Shown: positions 1 to 6,892 of the stretch, piece by piece
Layout of the letters: every line of letters starts with the position of its first letter
Position numbering within the stretch: position 1 is the stretch's first letter
Assembly (NCBI GenBank): GCA_021802025.1
Contig: JAKABC010000031.1
Span: 1 to 13,148, forward strand
DNA length: 13,148 nucleotides
Source of the DNA: Actinomycetes bacterium
Lineage (GTDB): Bacteria; Actinomycetota; Acidimicrobiia; Acidimicrobiales; RAAP-2
Reading direction: 5' to 3'
Translations under genes and position numbers: made by a program
Notes under the pieces: generated by a model
Databases searched by the model: none
The model's input: only the letters and a program-made list of their open reading frames with translations
What the model was told of the DNA's origin: nothing

Positions 1-468
1 GAACTCGGTGGAGGTGAGGTGGAGCTCGTGGCCGTCTCGATCGGTGACGGTGCCGCGGTCGGGCTCGACGCGCAGGTCGCCCAGGGTGAAGGCGTTGGCC
101 TGGCCGTCGGGTCGCCGGCGCAGGTGGGCGCGCACGCGCGCGAGCAGCTCTTCGGGCACGAAGGGCTTGGTCACGTAGTCGTCGGCGCCCGACTCCAGCC
201 CCAGCACGACGTCGGCGGTGTCGTCGCGGGCCGAGACGATCACGATCGGCAGCTCGCTGCGCTCGCGCAGCGCCCGGCACGTGTCAAAGCCGCTCATCCC
301 CGGCAGCATGAGGTCCACGATCGCCAGGTCGGCGGCCATCCGGTCGAACAGGGCCACGCCCAGTTCGCCCGTGGGGGCCTCGTCCACCGCGAACGCCTCA
401 CCCTCGAACATGAGGGTCAGGGCGCTACGGATGTGGTCGTCGTCTTCGACGATGAGTATGCGCGTCAC
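1..468 (-). CDS. OmpR/PhoB-family response regulator, partial (C-terminus off the left edge)
   Basis: A two-component response regulator that would be phosphorylated by a partner histidine kinase and bind DNA. The first 156 codons are visible, read leftward from GTG at 468-466. A strong GGAGG sits just upstream on that strand, in the complement of 472-479. The receiver domain is complete: acidic pair D9-D10, phospho-acceptor D52 in VDLMLPGMSG, switch serine S79 in IVIVSARD, and K101 in DDYVTKPF. A short linker (RRRPDGQ) leads to the first strands of an OmpR-type winged-helix domain (LGDLRVEPDRG, then HLTSTEF), where the window ends. No kinase gene is visible, but one often lies downstream, here off the left edge. 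The target genes cannot be told from this sequence. It is transcribed divergently from the recombinase gene next to it. Confidence 0.93.
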   Translation of the reverse strand, partial: MTRILIVEDDDHIRSALTLMFEGEAFAVDEAPTGELGVALFDRMAADLAIVDLMLPGMSGFDTCRALRERSELPIVIVSARDDTADVVLGLESGADDYVTKPFVPEELLARVRAHLRRRPDGQANAFTLGDLRVEPDRGTVTDRDGHELHLTSTEF

Positions 469-536
469 CGCTCTCCTCCCCGGGAGAACACTACTGAACC
501 GCCTCGGGCGCACCGGTCCCGACTACCCTCGGACCC
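469..536. promoter_or_regulatory. Divergent intergenic region between response regulator and xerC-like gene
   Basis: This 68-bp gap must carry the start signals of both divergent genes. On the + strand, TACCCT (524-529) matches the TAnnnT pattern of a -10 box and ends 7 nt before the recombinase ATG at 537, the spacing expected of a leaderless transcript. No convincing -35 lies 16-18 bp upstream. On the - strand, TAGTGT (complement of 488-493) is a possible -10 for the response regulator, again without a clear -35. The response regulator has a good Shine-Dalgarno; the recombinase has none. The boxes are seen, but their function is inferred. Confidence 0.4.
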
Positions 537-1439
537 ATGGCGCGCGCCGGCTCCACGACGCCTCCCTCCTGGCGTCTCGAGGGTTTCGACGCGACGCTGC
601 GCGCCCGCGAGCGCTCGGCGAACACCCGGCGCGCCTACCTCGGTGACGTGGCCGACTTCGCGCGCTTTGCCACCGACCTCGGCCTCGAGGGTCCCGAGGC
701 CGTCACGACCGCCCACCTGCGCCGCTACCTCGCCGCCCTCACCGAGCGCGGGGACGAGCGCGCCACCTTGCGCCGACGCCGGGCCGGCCTGCGCGCCTAC
801 TTCGACTGGCTGGTGGAGCGCGGCCCCGTCGCCCAGAGCCCGGCCGCCCGCCTCAGCGCCCCTAAGCCCGCGTCGCGTCTGCCCAACCTGGCGACCCGCG
901 AGCAGCTCGACGCGCTGCTCGACGAGGACTGGGGCGACGACGAGTGGGCCCAGCTCGACCGGGCGGTGTGCGAGGTCCTCTACGGGGCCGGCCTGCGCGT
1001 GGGTGAGCTCTGCGGCCTCGAGCGCACGAGCGTCGACTTCACCCAGGGACTCCTGCGGGTCCGGGGCAAGGGCGACAAGGAGCGGATCGTCCCGCTGCAC
1101 CCACGGGGGCTCGCCGCGGTGCGCGCCTGGCTGGAGGACGGGCGCGAGGAGGTGGCCCGCCCCGACTCGCCCGACGCGGCGCTCTTCCTCAACCGTCGGG
1201 GGCGCCGCCTCGGGCCGCGCGACGTGCGCCGGATCCTGGAGCGACGGGCCCCGGGGGGCCACCTCCACCCCCACGCGCTGCGCCACACCTACGCGACCCA
1301 CCTGCTCGAGGGCGGGGCCGACCTGCGGGTGGTCCAAGAGCTTTTGGGCCACGCCAGTCTGACGACGACCCAGGTGTACACCCACGTCTCGAAGTCGCGA
1401 CTGCAGAACGTGCACCGCCGCACCCACCCGAGGGGTTGA
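537..1439 (+). CDS. Tyrosine site-specific recombinase, XerC/XerD type
   Basis: A 300-residue tyrosine recombinase, the normal length for XerC/XerD, which resolve chromosome dimers at dif sites during division. The N-terminal SAM-like core-binding domain covers about residues 12-105 (RSANTRRAYLGDV, RAYFDWL). The catalytic domain follows with the full active-site set: R154 in GAGLRVGEL, K178 in RGKGDKER, H246 and R249 in HPHALRHTYATH, H272 in LGHASLTTTQ, and nucleophile Y281 in VYTHVSK. The ATG start is where family alignment would put it. It has no Shine-Dalgarno but has a -10-like TACCCT 7 nt upstream. No integrase-associated genes, att repeats or phage genes are nearby, so a housekeeping Xer role is more likely than a mobile element. 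Sequence alone does not separate XerC from XerD, so no symbol is given. The stop lies about 15 bp before the rpsB -10 box. Confidence 0.9.
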   Translation: MARAGSTTPPSWRLEGFDATLRARERSANTRRAYLGDVADFARFATDLGLEGPEAVTTAHLRRYLAALTERGDERATLRRRRAGLRAYFDWLVERGPVAQSPAARLSAPKPASRLPNLATREQLDALLDEDWGDDEWAQLDRAVCEVLYGAGLRVGELCGLERTSVDFTQGLLRVRGKGDKERIVPLHPRGLAAVRAWLEDGREEVARPDSPDAALFLNRRGRRLGPRDVRRILERRAPGGHLHPHALRHTYATHLLEGGADLRVVQELLGHASLTTTQVYTHVSKSRLQNVHRRTHPRG

Positions 1440-1453
1440 CCCGGCCGGTCGAC

Positions 1454-1459
1454 TACTAT
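1454..1459 (+). promoter_or_regulatory. Probable -10 box of the rpsB promoter
   Basis: TACTAT matches the bacterial -10 consensus at most positions and lies just after the recombinase stop. It predicts transcription starting near 1466 and a leader of about 104 nt before the rpsB GTG. The nearest -35-like sequence, TTGACC (1436-1441), overlaps the recombinase stop but is only 12 bp away, too close for a standard spacer, so the -35 is unresolved. Ribosomal protein operons usually carry a strong promoter here, which supports the call. Confidence 0.5.
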
Positions 1460-1510
1460 GGACAGGCTCTCCCACCGTGGGCGGGCACTGAGCAGTCCCC
1501 GTGGATTCGT

Positions 1511-1561
1511 ACGGTCGCCGTTCGCGGTGCTTCACGGGGCGTGAGCAACCGAACGGAAGGA
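1511..1561 (+). promoter_or_regulatory. Structured 5' leader of rpsB-tsf (candidate S2 autoregulatory element)
   Basis: The untranslated leader can fold into a nested structure. The outer helix is a perfect 7-bp pairing of CCGTTCG (1518-1524) with CGAACGG (1550-1556). Inside it sits a hairpin, GC(T)TCACG (1529-1536) with CGTGAGC (1540-1546), a GGG loop and one bulged T. The 3' strand of the outer helix includes the first two G of the rpsB Shine-Dalgarno GGAAGGA (1555-1561), so folding could limit ribosome access. A competing small hairpin, ACGG-TCG-CCGT (1511-1521), would break the outer helix. In Escherichia coli, S2 represses rpsB-tsf through the leader. Equivalent control here is inference. 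Confidence 0.45.
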
Positions 1562-1569
1562 CAATCGAC

Positions 1570-2301
1570 GTGGCCCTGGTCACCCTGCAGGATCTCCTCG
1601 ACGCCGGCGTGCACTTCGGGCACCAGACCCGGCGCTGGAACCCCAAGATGCGCCGCTACATCCTCGGCGAGCGCAACGGCATCTACCTCATCGACCTGCG
1701 CAAGACTCTCGCGGGCATCGAGACCTCCTACGCCTTCGTGCGCGACCTGGTCGCCGGGGGCGGCACCATCTTGTTCGTCGGCACGAAGAAGCAGACCCAG
1801 GGGCCGGTGGCCGACTACGCCGCGGCCTGCGGGATGCCGTTCGTGAACCAGCGCTGGCTGGGGGGGATGCTGACGAACTTCTCGACGGTCCACGGCCGCG
1901 TGCGTCGCCTGGTCGAGCTGCGTCAGATGGAGCGGGCCGGCGACTTCGCCAACATGCCCAAGCGCGAGGCGCTGCGCCACTCGCGCGAGCTCGAGAAGCT
2001 CGACCGCAACCTGGCCGGTATCGCCTCGCTGGAGCGCGTGCCCGACGCCGTCTTCGTGATCGACACGAAGAAGGAGCACATCGCGGTGACCGAGGCGCGC
2101 AAGCTCGGCCTGCCCGTCGTCGCGGTCGTCGACACGAACTGCGACCCCGATCTGATCGACTACGTGATCCCGGGCAACGACGACGCCATCCGCGCCGGCG
2201 CGCTGATGTGCAAGCTGGTGGCCGAGGCGGTCGTCGAGGGTCGCTACATCCGACACAACCGTCCCGCCGTCGCGCCCGCGACCGCCTCGACGGGCGCCTG
2301 A
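1570..2301 (+). CDS. rpsB: 30S ribosomal protein S2
   Basis: Ribosomal protein S2, which joins the small subunit late in assembly and is needed for S1 binding or equivalent mRNA contacts in many bacteria. The protein has 243 residues, close to the usual S2 length. Family signatures are clear: GVHFGHQTRRWNPKM at residues 13-27, FVGTKKQ, FVNQRWLGGMLTNF, and the C-terminal part with VIDTKKEHIAVTEA and PGNDDAIRA. GTG at 1570 is chosen as start because it gives the family N-terminus MALVTLQDLLDAG and has GGAAGGA eight bases upstream. An in-frame GTG at 1501 would add 23 residues unlike S2 and lies inside the structured leader. It is the first gene of the rpsB-tsf-pyrH-frr block, with tsf 27 bp downstream. 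Confidence 0.98.
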   Translation: MALVTLQDLLDAGVHFGHQTRRWNPKMRRYILGERNGIYLIDLRKTLAGIETSYAFVRDLVAGGGTILFVGTKKQTQGPVADYAAACGMPFVNQRWLGGMLTNFSTVHGRVRRLVELRQMERAGDFANMPKREALRHSRELEKLDRNLAGIASLERVPDAVFVIDTKKEHIAVTEARKLGLPVVAVVDTNCDPDLIDYVIPGNDDAIRAGALMCKLVAEAVVEGRYIRHNRPAVAPATASTGA

Positions 2302-2328
2302 ACCCGACACCCACAAGGAGAGAGCAAG

Positions 2329-3120
2329 GTGACGATCACCGCGAAGGACGTGCAGGCGCTGCGTCAGGCGACCGGCGTCGGCATGATGGACGCGAAGCGG
2401 GCCCTGGAGGAGAACGGGGGCGACATGGACGCCGCCACGCAGTGGCTGCGCGTCCAGGGTCTCGCCTCGGCGGCCAAGCGGGCCGACCGGGAGGCGAGTG
2501 AGGGGTGCGTCGCGGTCGTGCGCGACGGCGCCGTCGCCAGCATCGTCGAGCTGCGCTGTGAGACCGACTTCGTCGCGAAGTCCGAGGAGTTCGTCGCGCT
2601 GGCCGACCAGATCGCCGCGCGCGTCTGCGAGGCCGGCGAAGGGTCCGTGGAGGAGTTCCGCGAGGACTTCGAGCGGCTCCTCACCACGCTCAAGGAGAAC
2701 ATCTCGATCGGCCGGGTCGTCCGGCTCGAGGCCGGCGCCGGCGAGGTGGTCGACACCTACCTCCACCAGCAGTCCGGCCGCGGGGTGAACGCGGTCGCCG
2801 TGGTGGTGGCCGGCGCCACCGAGGAGACGGCCCACGAGCTGGCGGTGCACATCGCCTTCGCCCGCCCGCTGTACCTGACCCGCGAGGAGGTGCCGGCCGC
2901 CGACGTCGAGGCCGAACGGCACACGATCGAAGAGATCACCCGCAACGAGGGCAAGCCCGAGGCGGCCGTACCCAAGATCGTCGAGGGCCGTCTCAACGCC
3001 TGGTACAAAGAGCGGGTCCTGCCCGAGCAGCCCTACGTGAAGGACGAGAAGGAGACGGTGGCCCAGTTCCTCGGCGGCGCGCGGGTGCGCGCGTTCGCCC
3101 AGGTCGTCATCGGCGCCTAG
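2329..3120 (+). CDS. tsf: Translation elongation factor Ts
   Basis: EF-Ts, the guanine nucleotide exchange factor that recycles EF-Tu after each aminoacyl-tRNA delivery. The 263-residue protein begins with the UBA-like N-terminal domain (VQALRQATGVGMMDAK and the following helices, about residues 5-45). It then shows the core signature CETDFVAKSEEF with D80 and F81, the residues that intrude next to the EF-Tu Mg-binding site in the E. coli complex. The dimerisation/core region follows, then a C-terminal segment ending AFAQVVIGA. The GTG start is set by AAGGAG (2315-2320), eight bases upstream. Its length is somewhat below the E. coli protein but well above the short Thermus form. It is co-transcribed with rpsB by position, and the pyrH start follows its stop after 2 bp. 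Confidence 0.97.
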   Translation: MTITAKDVQALRQATGVGMMDAKRALEENGGDMDAATQWLRVQGLASAAKRADREASEGCVAVVRDGAVASIVELRCETDFVAKSEEFVALADQIAARVCEAGEGSVEEFREDFERLLTTLKENISIGRVVRLEAGAGEVVDTYLHQQSGRGVNAVAVVVAGATEETAHELAVHIAFARPLYLTREEVPAADVEAERHTIEEITRNEGKPEAAVPKIVEGRLNAWYKERVLPEQPYVKDEKETVAQFLGGARVRAFAQVVIGA

Positions 3121-3122
3121 CC

Positions 3123-3833
3123 GTGCGCCGGGTCGTCTTGAAGCTCTCGGGCGAGGCCCTGGCGTCGGCCGCCAGCGACGAGACGATCGACGCGACGACG
3201 GTCGACTTCTTAGCGCGCGAGATCGCCGCGGCGATGGGCCGCGGTGGCCTCGAGCTGGCCGTGGTGGTCGGCGGGGGCAACATCTGGCGCGGGGCGACCG
3301 GGGCGATGGCCGGGATGAACCGGGCCTCGTCGGACATCATGGGCATGCTCGGCACGGTCATCAACGCGCTCGCCCTCCAGGACGCGATCGAGAGCCACGG
3401 GCGCCCGACGCGGGTGATGACCGCGCTCTCGATGGACCAGGTCGCCGAGCCCTACATCCGTCGGCGCGCCGTGCGCCACCTCGAGAAGGGCCGCGTCGTG
3501 ATCTTCGCGGCCGGCATGGGCAATCCCTACTTCACGACCGACACCCCGGCCGCCCAGCGCGCGGCCGAGATCGAGGCCGACGTCGTCTTGAAGGGCACCC
3601 ACGGGGGGGTCGACGGCGTCTACGACGTCGATCCGCGGGCGCACGACGGCGCCGTGCGCTTCGACGAACTCTCCTTCGACGAGGTGATCGCCCGTGACCT
3701 GCGGGTGATGGACATGACCGCGATCACCTTCTGCAAGGACAACCACCTGCCGATCCGCGTCTTCGACCTGATGGCCCCGGGGAACCTCGGACGAGCCCTC
3801 GACGGGGCGCCCGTCGGTACGCTGGTGAGGTAA
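3123..3833 (+). CDS. pyrH: UMP kinase (uridylate kinase)
   Basis: Converts UMP to UDP with ATP in cytosolic pyrimidine synthesis; bacterial PyrH is an amino-acid-kinase-fold hexamer, often GTP-activated and UTP-inhibited. The 236 residues match the family length. Visible motifs are VLKLSGEAL at the N-terminus, GGGNIWRG (nucleotide loop), AAGMGNPYFTTDT, THGGVDGVYDVDP and MDMTAITFCKDN. The GTG start lies 2 bp after the tsf stop without a recognisable Shine-Dalgarno, so it probably depends on translation coupling with tsf. The stop overlaps the frr start in TAATG. Codon 30 (TTA, 3210-3212) is the only TTA codon I can find in any gene of the window, unusual for such GC-rich DNA. Confidence 0.97.
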   Translation: MRRVVLKLSGEALASAASDETIDATTVDFLAREIAAAMGRGGLELAVVVGGGNIWRGATGAMAGMNRASSDIMGMLGTVINALALQDAIESHGRPTRVMTALSMDQVAEPYIRRRAVRHLEKGRVVIFAAGMGNPYFTTDTPAAQRAAEIEADVVLKGTHGGVDGVYDVDPRAHDGAVRFDELSFDEVIARDLRVMDMTAITFCKDNHLPIRVFDLMAPGNLGRALDGAPVGTLVR

Positions 3834-4402
3834 TGGAGAGCGACCTCGTGGAGATGGTGCTCGCGGACACGCGCGAGCGCATGGCCAAGGCGCTCGATCA
3901 CGTGCGCGCCGAGTTCGCCACGGTGCGCACCGGGCGGGCCTCGTCGGCGCTCGTCGAGGGGGTGCTCGTCGACTACTACGGGACCGAGACGCCGCTCAAG
4001 CAGCTGGCCAACTTCTCGGTGCCCGAGCCCCGCCTGCTCGTGGTGTCGCCGTTCGACAAGGGGTCGATCAACGCGATCGAGAAGGCCATCTCCAGCGCCG
4101 ACCTCGGTCTCACCCCGAGCAACGACGGCCAGGTGATCCGCCTGTCGTTCCCGGTCTTGACCGAGGAGCGCCGCCGGGAGTTCGTCAAGCTGGTCAAGCA
4201 GCGCGCCGAAGAGGGTCGCGTGGCGATCCGCGGTGTGCGCCGCCACGCCCGCCAGGAGCTCGAGGGCCTCGAGAAGGAGAACGAGATCTCGAGCGACGAG
4301 CTCGAGCGCGTGGAGAAAGTCCTCGAGAAGATCACCCAGGATGGGGTGGCCGCGGTCGACGCGCTCCTCACGCACAAGGAGCAAGAGCTCCTTGAGGTCT
4401 GA
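3833..4402 (+). CDS. frr: Ribosome recycling factor
   Basis: RRF, which splits the post-termination ribosome together with EF-G. The 189-residue length is typical. The long three-helix domain I appears as N- and C-terminal helical segments (RERMAKALDHVRAEFATVRTG and the stretch with RRREFVKLVKQRAEEGRVAIR through KENEISSDELERVE). The small beta domain II lies between (YYGTETPLKQLANFSVPEPR). RTGRAS near residue 33 and VKLVKQ.AE...VAIR are family hallmarks. The ATG shares a base with the pyrH stop (TAATG, 3831-3835). GAGG just before the stop gives a very short Shine-Dalgarno spacing, so coupling with pyrH translation is likely. No uppS gene lies between frr and cdsA, unlike in many Firmicutes and proteobacteria. 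Confidence 0.98.
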   Translation: MESDLVEMVLADTRERMAKALDHVRAEFATVRTGRASSALVEGVLVDYYGTETPLKQLANFSVPEPRLLVVSPFDKGSINAIEKAISSADLGLTPSNDGQVIRLSFPVLTEERRREFVKLVKQRAEEGRVAIRGVRRHARQELEGLEKENEISSDELERVEKVLEKITQDGVAAVDALLTHKEQELLEV

Positions 4403-4412
4403 CGGAGGGCCG

Positions 4413-5726
4413 ATGGACGAGCCGACCGGCGAGTTCCCCGCGTCGGGGACCGACGAGCCCCGCGTGACGATCACGGGGGCGACCCCGGCCGGCGACCTCG
4501 TCGACGACCTGCCGACGATCGACCCGGCGACGCTGCTGCCCCACTGGACCGAGGCGCCCACCGGCCAGGTGCCGATCGTGGTGGCCCGCGAGGCCGCGAC
4601 CGGCGACGACCCCTGGTCGACGATCCCGGCGCCGGCCTGGCGTGAGGGCGAGGCCGACTGGGTGGCCCACGAGGAGCAGTTCGACACCTCGATGCTGGCC
4701 GGCACCGAGCGGCCCGAGACGGCGCGCCCCTGGGAGTTCGACGTCGAGGACGAGCGGGGCGCGCCCGAGGAGCCCGCGGAGCCCGAGTGGGTCGAGCCGG
4801 CCCGCCCCGAGCCGACCCACCCCGAGTCCGGGACCGGCCCCGTGGGGCGGACCCGGCGCCGTCCGAGCGCCAACCCACTGGCCGGCCGGGCCGTGCGCCA
4901 GGCCCCGGCGACGAGCTCGGTGGCTCGCGCGGTCCTGACCGGGGTGCTGCTCGCGGTCGTCGTCTTCGCCTTCTTCGTCGCCGGTCCGCTGCCGCTGACG
5001 GCGCTCGTGCTCGTGGTGCTGGCCGTGGCCAGCGGCGAGGCCTTCGCCGGCTTCCGCTCGGTCGGGGCCCACCCCGCGACCGTGCTCGGCCTGGTCGCGG
5101 TGGTGACCCTGGGGGTCGCGGTCTACAACAAGGGGCTCGTGGCCGTCGGCCCGGTGAGCGTGCTCCTGGTCGTGTTGGGCTTCGTCTGGTACATCTCGGC
5201 CGAGCGCACGATCGACGTGCTCGACGGCCTCGGGGTGACCGTCTTCGTCTACGCCTGGGTGGGCGTGTTCGGTGCGTACGCCGTGGCCCTGCTCTCGCCG
5301 ACCACCTTCGCCGACCGCCACGGTCTGGCCTACCTCTTCGGCGCCGTGGTGATCGTGATCGGTAACGACACCGGAGCCCTGTTCACGGGTCGGTGGCTCG
5401 GCAAGCACCCCCTCAGCGCCCGGCTCTCGCCGAACAAGACCGTGGAGGGGCTCATCGGGGGGACCGTGCTGGCCCTCGTCTTCGGGGCGATCATCGTCCC
5501 GCTGGTCTCACCGTGGACCCTCACGCGCGGCGTCGAGTTCGCGGTCGTCTTGTCCATCGTGACCCCGCTCGGTGACCTCTTCGAGTCGATGGTCAAGCGC
5601 ACCCTCGGTGTCAAGGACCTCGGTCGGCTCCTCCCGGGCCACGGGGGACTGCTCGACCGGATCGACGGCCTGCTCTTCGCCCTGCCGACGACGTACTACC
5701 TGTTGCACGTCCTGTCGATGCACTGA
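4413..5726 (+). CDS. cdsA: Phosphatidate cytidylyltransferase with long N-terminal extension
   Basis: Makes CDP-diacylglycerol from phosphatidic acid and CTP at the inner face of the membrane, the branch point of phospholipid synthesis. The C-terminal 260 residues are a polytopic membrane domain of about eight segments starting near residue 172. It includes IGNDTGALFTGRWLGK (D319), the LSPNKTVEGLIGG loop (339-350), and the full CDP-alcohol signature at 392-418 (S392, K395-R396, K401-D402, H410-G411-G412, D415-R416, D418). The first 145 residues are acidic, proline-rich and probably disordered, with six Trp (45, 68, 76, 83, 107, 126) and two PTG-type motifs (EPTGEFP, residues 3-9; APTGQVP, 48-54). 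A basic stretch (RTRRRP) precedes the membrane. ATG at 4413 follows GGAGGG by 3 nt, and upstream in-frame starts would lie deep within frr. The stop overlaps the dxr start. Confidence 0.95.
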   Translation: MDEPTGEFPASGTDEPRVTITGATPAGDLVDDLPTIDPATLLPHWTEAPTGQVPIVVAREAATGDDPWSTIPAPAWREGEADWVAHEEQFDTSMLAGTERPETARPWEFDVEDERGAPEEPAEPEWVEPARPEPTHPESGTGPVGRTRRRPSANPLAGRAVRQAPATSSVARAVLTGVLLAVVVFAFFVAGPLPLTALVLVVLAVASGEAFAGFRSVGAHPATVLGLVAVVTLGVAVYNKGLVAVGPVSVLLVVLGFVWYISAERTIDVLDGLGVTVFVYAWVGVFGAYAVALLSPTTFADRHGLAYLFGAVVIVIGNDTGALFTGRWLGKHPLSARLSPNKTVEGLIGGTVLALVFGAIIVPLVSPWTLTRGVEFAVVLSIVTPLGDLFESMVKRTLGVKDLGRLLPGHGGLLDRIDGLLFALPTTYYLLHVLSMH

Positions 5727-6892
5727 TGCCCGACGCGCGCCGCAGCGTGGCCCTGCTCGGGGCGACCGGGTCGATCGGCGAGCAGACCCTCGACGTGATG
5801 CGCCTCGAGCCCGAGCGCTTCGAGCTCGTGGCTATCGCCGGCGGCGAGCGCCTCGAGCGCCTCGCCGAGATCGCCAAGGAGTTCGGCGTGACCCGAATCG
5901 GGGTGCGCACCGACGCGCACCGCGCTCGCCTGGCCGCGCTGGTGGACGCGTCGGTCGAGGTCGTGGTCGGTGACGCCGGCCTCGAGGCGCTGGCCGGCTC
6001 GGCCGACGTGGTGGTGAACGCGGTGCTCGGATTCGCGGGGCTGCCGGTCACCCTGGGGGCCCTGCGGGCCGGCAAGCGGCTGGCGCTCGCGAACAAGGAG
6101 TCCCTCGTGGCGGCGGCCCCCCTCGTCGAGGCGGTCCGCTCGACCCCGGGCGCCGAGCTCTGGCCGGTCGACTCCGAGCACTGCGCGATCCATCAGTGTC
6201 TCGGCGGCGTCGCGGCGGCCCCGGGCCACCCCGACGTGCGCCGCCTGATCATCACCGGCTCGGGCGGACCGTTCCGCGATCGCGATCGCGCGAGCCTGGC
6301 GGGGGTCACCCGCGCCGAGGCACTGGATCACCCGACCTGGCGCATGGGCGAGAAGATCACCGTCGACTCCTCCACGCTCATGAACAAGGGTCTCGAGGTC
6401 CTCGAGGCGAGCGCGTTGTTCGGGGTGGGGATCGAGCGCATCGACGTGGTGATCAACCCCCAGTCGATCGTGCACTCGATGGTCGAGTTCGTCGACGGGT
6501 CGGTCCTGGCCCAGCTCTCGCGGCCCGACATGCGCCTGGCGATCGCCTACTGCCTGGGCGCTCCGGAGCGGCTCGACCACGCCTTCGGCGCGATCGACTT
6601 CGCCGCGGGTCTCACGTTGAGTTTCGAGGCGCCCGATCGGGCCGCCTTCCCGGCCCTCGACCTGGCCTACGACGCGGGCCGGCGCGGCGGGGTCGCCCCG
6701 GCGTGGCTGAACGCGGCCAACGAGGTCGCCGTCGAGGCCTTCCTCGCCGGTCGGCTCGCGTGGGTCGACATCGTGCCCGTCGTGGCCGCGGCCATGGATC
6801 GCTGTCCGGCGGGACCGCTCACCTCCCTCGAGGAGCTGCTCGGCCACGACGCGGCCGCGCGCGCCGCGGCGGCCGCTAGCCTCCCCGGATGA
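5726..6892 (+). CDS. dxr: 1-deoxy-D-xylulose 5-phosphate reductoisomerase
   Basis: Second enzyme of the MEP isoprenoid pathway: rearranges and reduces DXP to MEP with NADPH and a divalent metal, and is the target of fosmidomycin. The 388 residues are family-typical. Seen are the NADPH loop GATGSIG (12-18), LANKES (121-126), metal ligands D149 and E151 in VDSEHCAI, SGGPFRD (180-185), the flexible substrate loop with HPTWRMGEKITVDSSTLMNK, and E224 of NKGLE, which corresponds to the third metal ligand. The C-terminal part has WLNAANEVAVEAFL. The ATG overlaps the cdsA stop (TGATG) with no Shine-Dalgarno, so translational coupling is likely. The stop overlaps the rseP start (ATGA). Confidence 0.98.
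   Translation: MPDARRSVALLGATGSIGEQTLDVMRLEPERFELVAIAGGERLERLAEIAKEFGVTRIGVRTDAHRARLAALVDASVEVVVGDAGLEALAGSADVVVNAVLGFAGLPVTLGALRAGKRLALANKESLVAAAPLVEAVRSTPGAELWPVDSEHCAIHQCLGGVAAAPGHPDVRRLIITGSGGPFRDRDRASLAGVTRAEALDHPTWRMGEKITVDSSTLMNKGLEVLEASALFGVGIERIDVVINPQSIVHSMVEFVDGSVLAQLSRPDMRLAIAYCLGAPERLDHAFGAIDFAAGLTLSFEAPDRAAFPALDLAYDAGRRGGVAPAWLNAANEVAVEAFLAGRLAWVDIVPVVAAAMDRCPAGPLTSLEELLGHDAAARAAAAASLPG
6877..6882 (+). promoter_or_regulatory. Possible internal -10 box before rseP
   Basis: TAGCCT fits TAnnnT and ends 6 nt before the rseP ATG, as expected for a leaderless start. It lies inside the end of dxr, and no clear -35 is visible. The same hexamer occurs before proS (9444-9449). It could be chance in coding sequence. 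Confidence 0.25.

Noticed and set aside
19..1362. Open frame of 447 codons on the + strand covering the response regulator and recombinase
   Set aside because: It is antisense to the response regulator in its first part and out of frame with the recombinase in the rest, with a Pro/Arg/Ser-rich composition. Both real genes have full catalytic motifs.
537..1439. Recombinase as mark of an integrated mobile element
   Set aside because: No att-like direct repeats, excisionase, phage or transposase genes are seen. Composition matches the neighbours, and the length and motifs fit chromosomal XerC/XerD.
1436..1441. TTGACC as -35 of the rpsB promoter
   Set aside because: It is only 12 bp from the -10 box TACTAT, too short for a standard spacer, and partly overlaps the recombinase stop.
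1501..1569. Upstream in-frame GTG extending rpsB by 23 residues
   Set aside because: The extension is unlike S2, lies in the structured leader, and has no ribosome site. GTG 1570 has one and gives the family N-terminus.
1456..2922. Long open frame on the - strand opposite rpsB and tsf (488 codons)
   Set aside because: Its product is low-complexity and rich in His, Arg, Gly and Asp, with no family motif. It lies antisense to two certain genes and is explained by high GC at third codon positions. Similar antisense frames at 3620-4873, 5696-6949, 8172-9440, 9214-10293 and 11524-12801 are rejected for the same reason.
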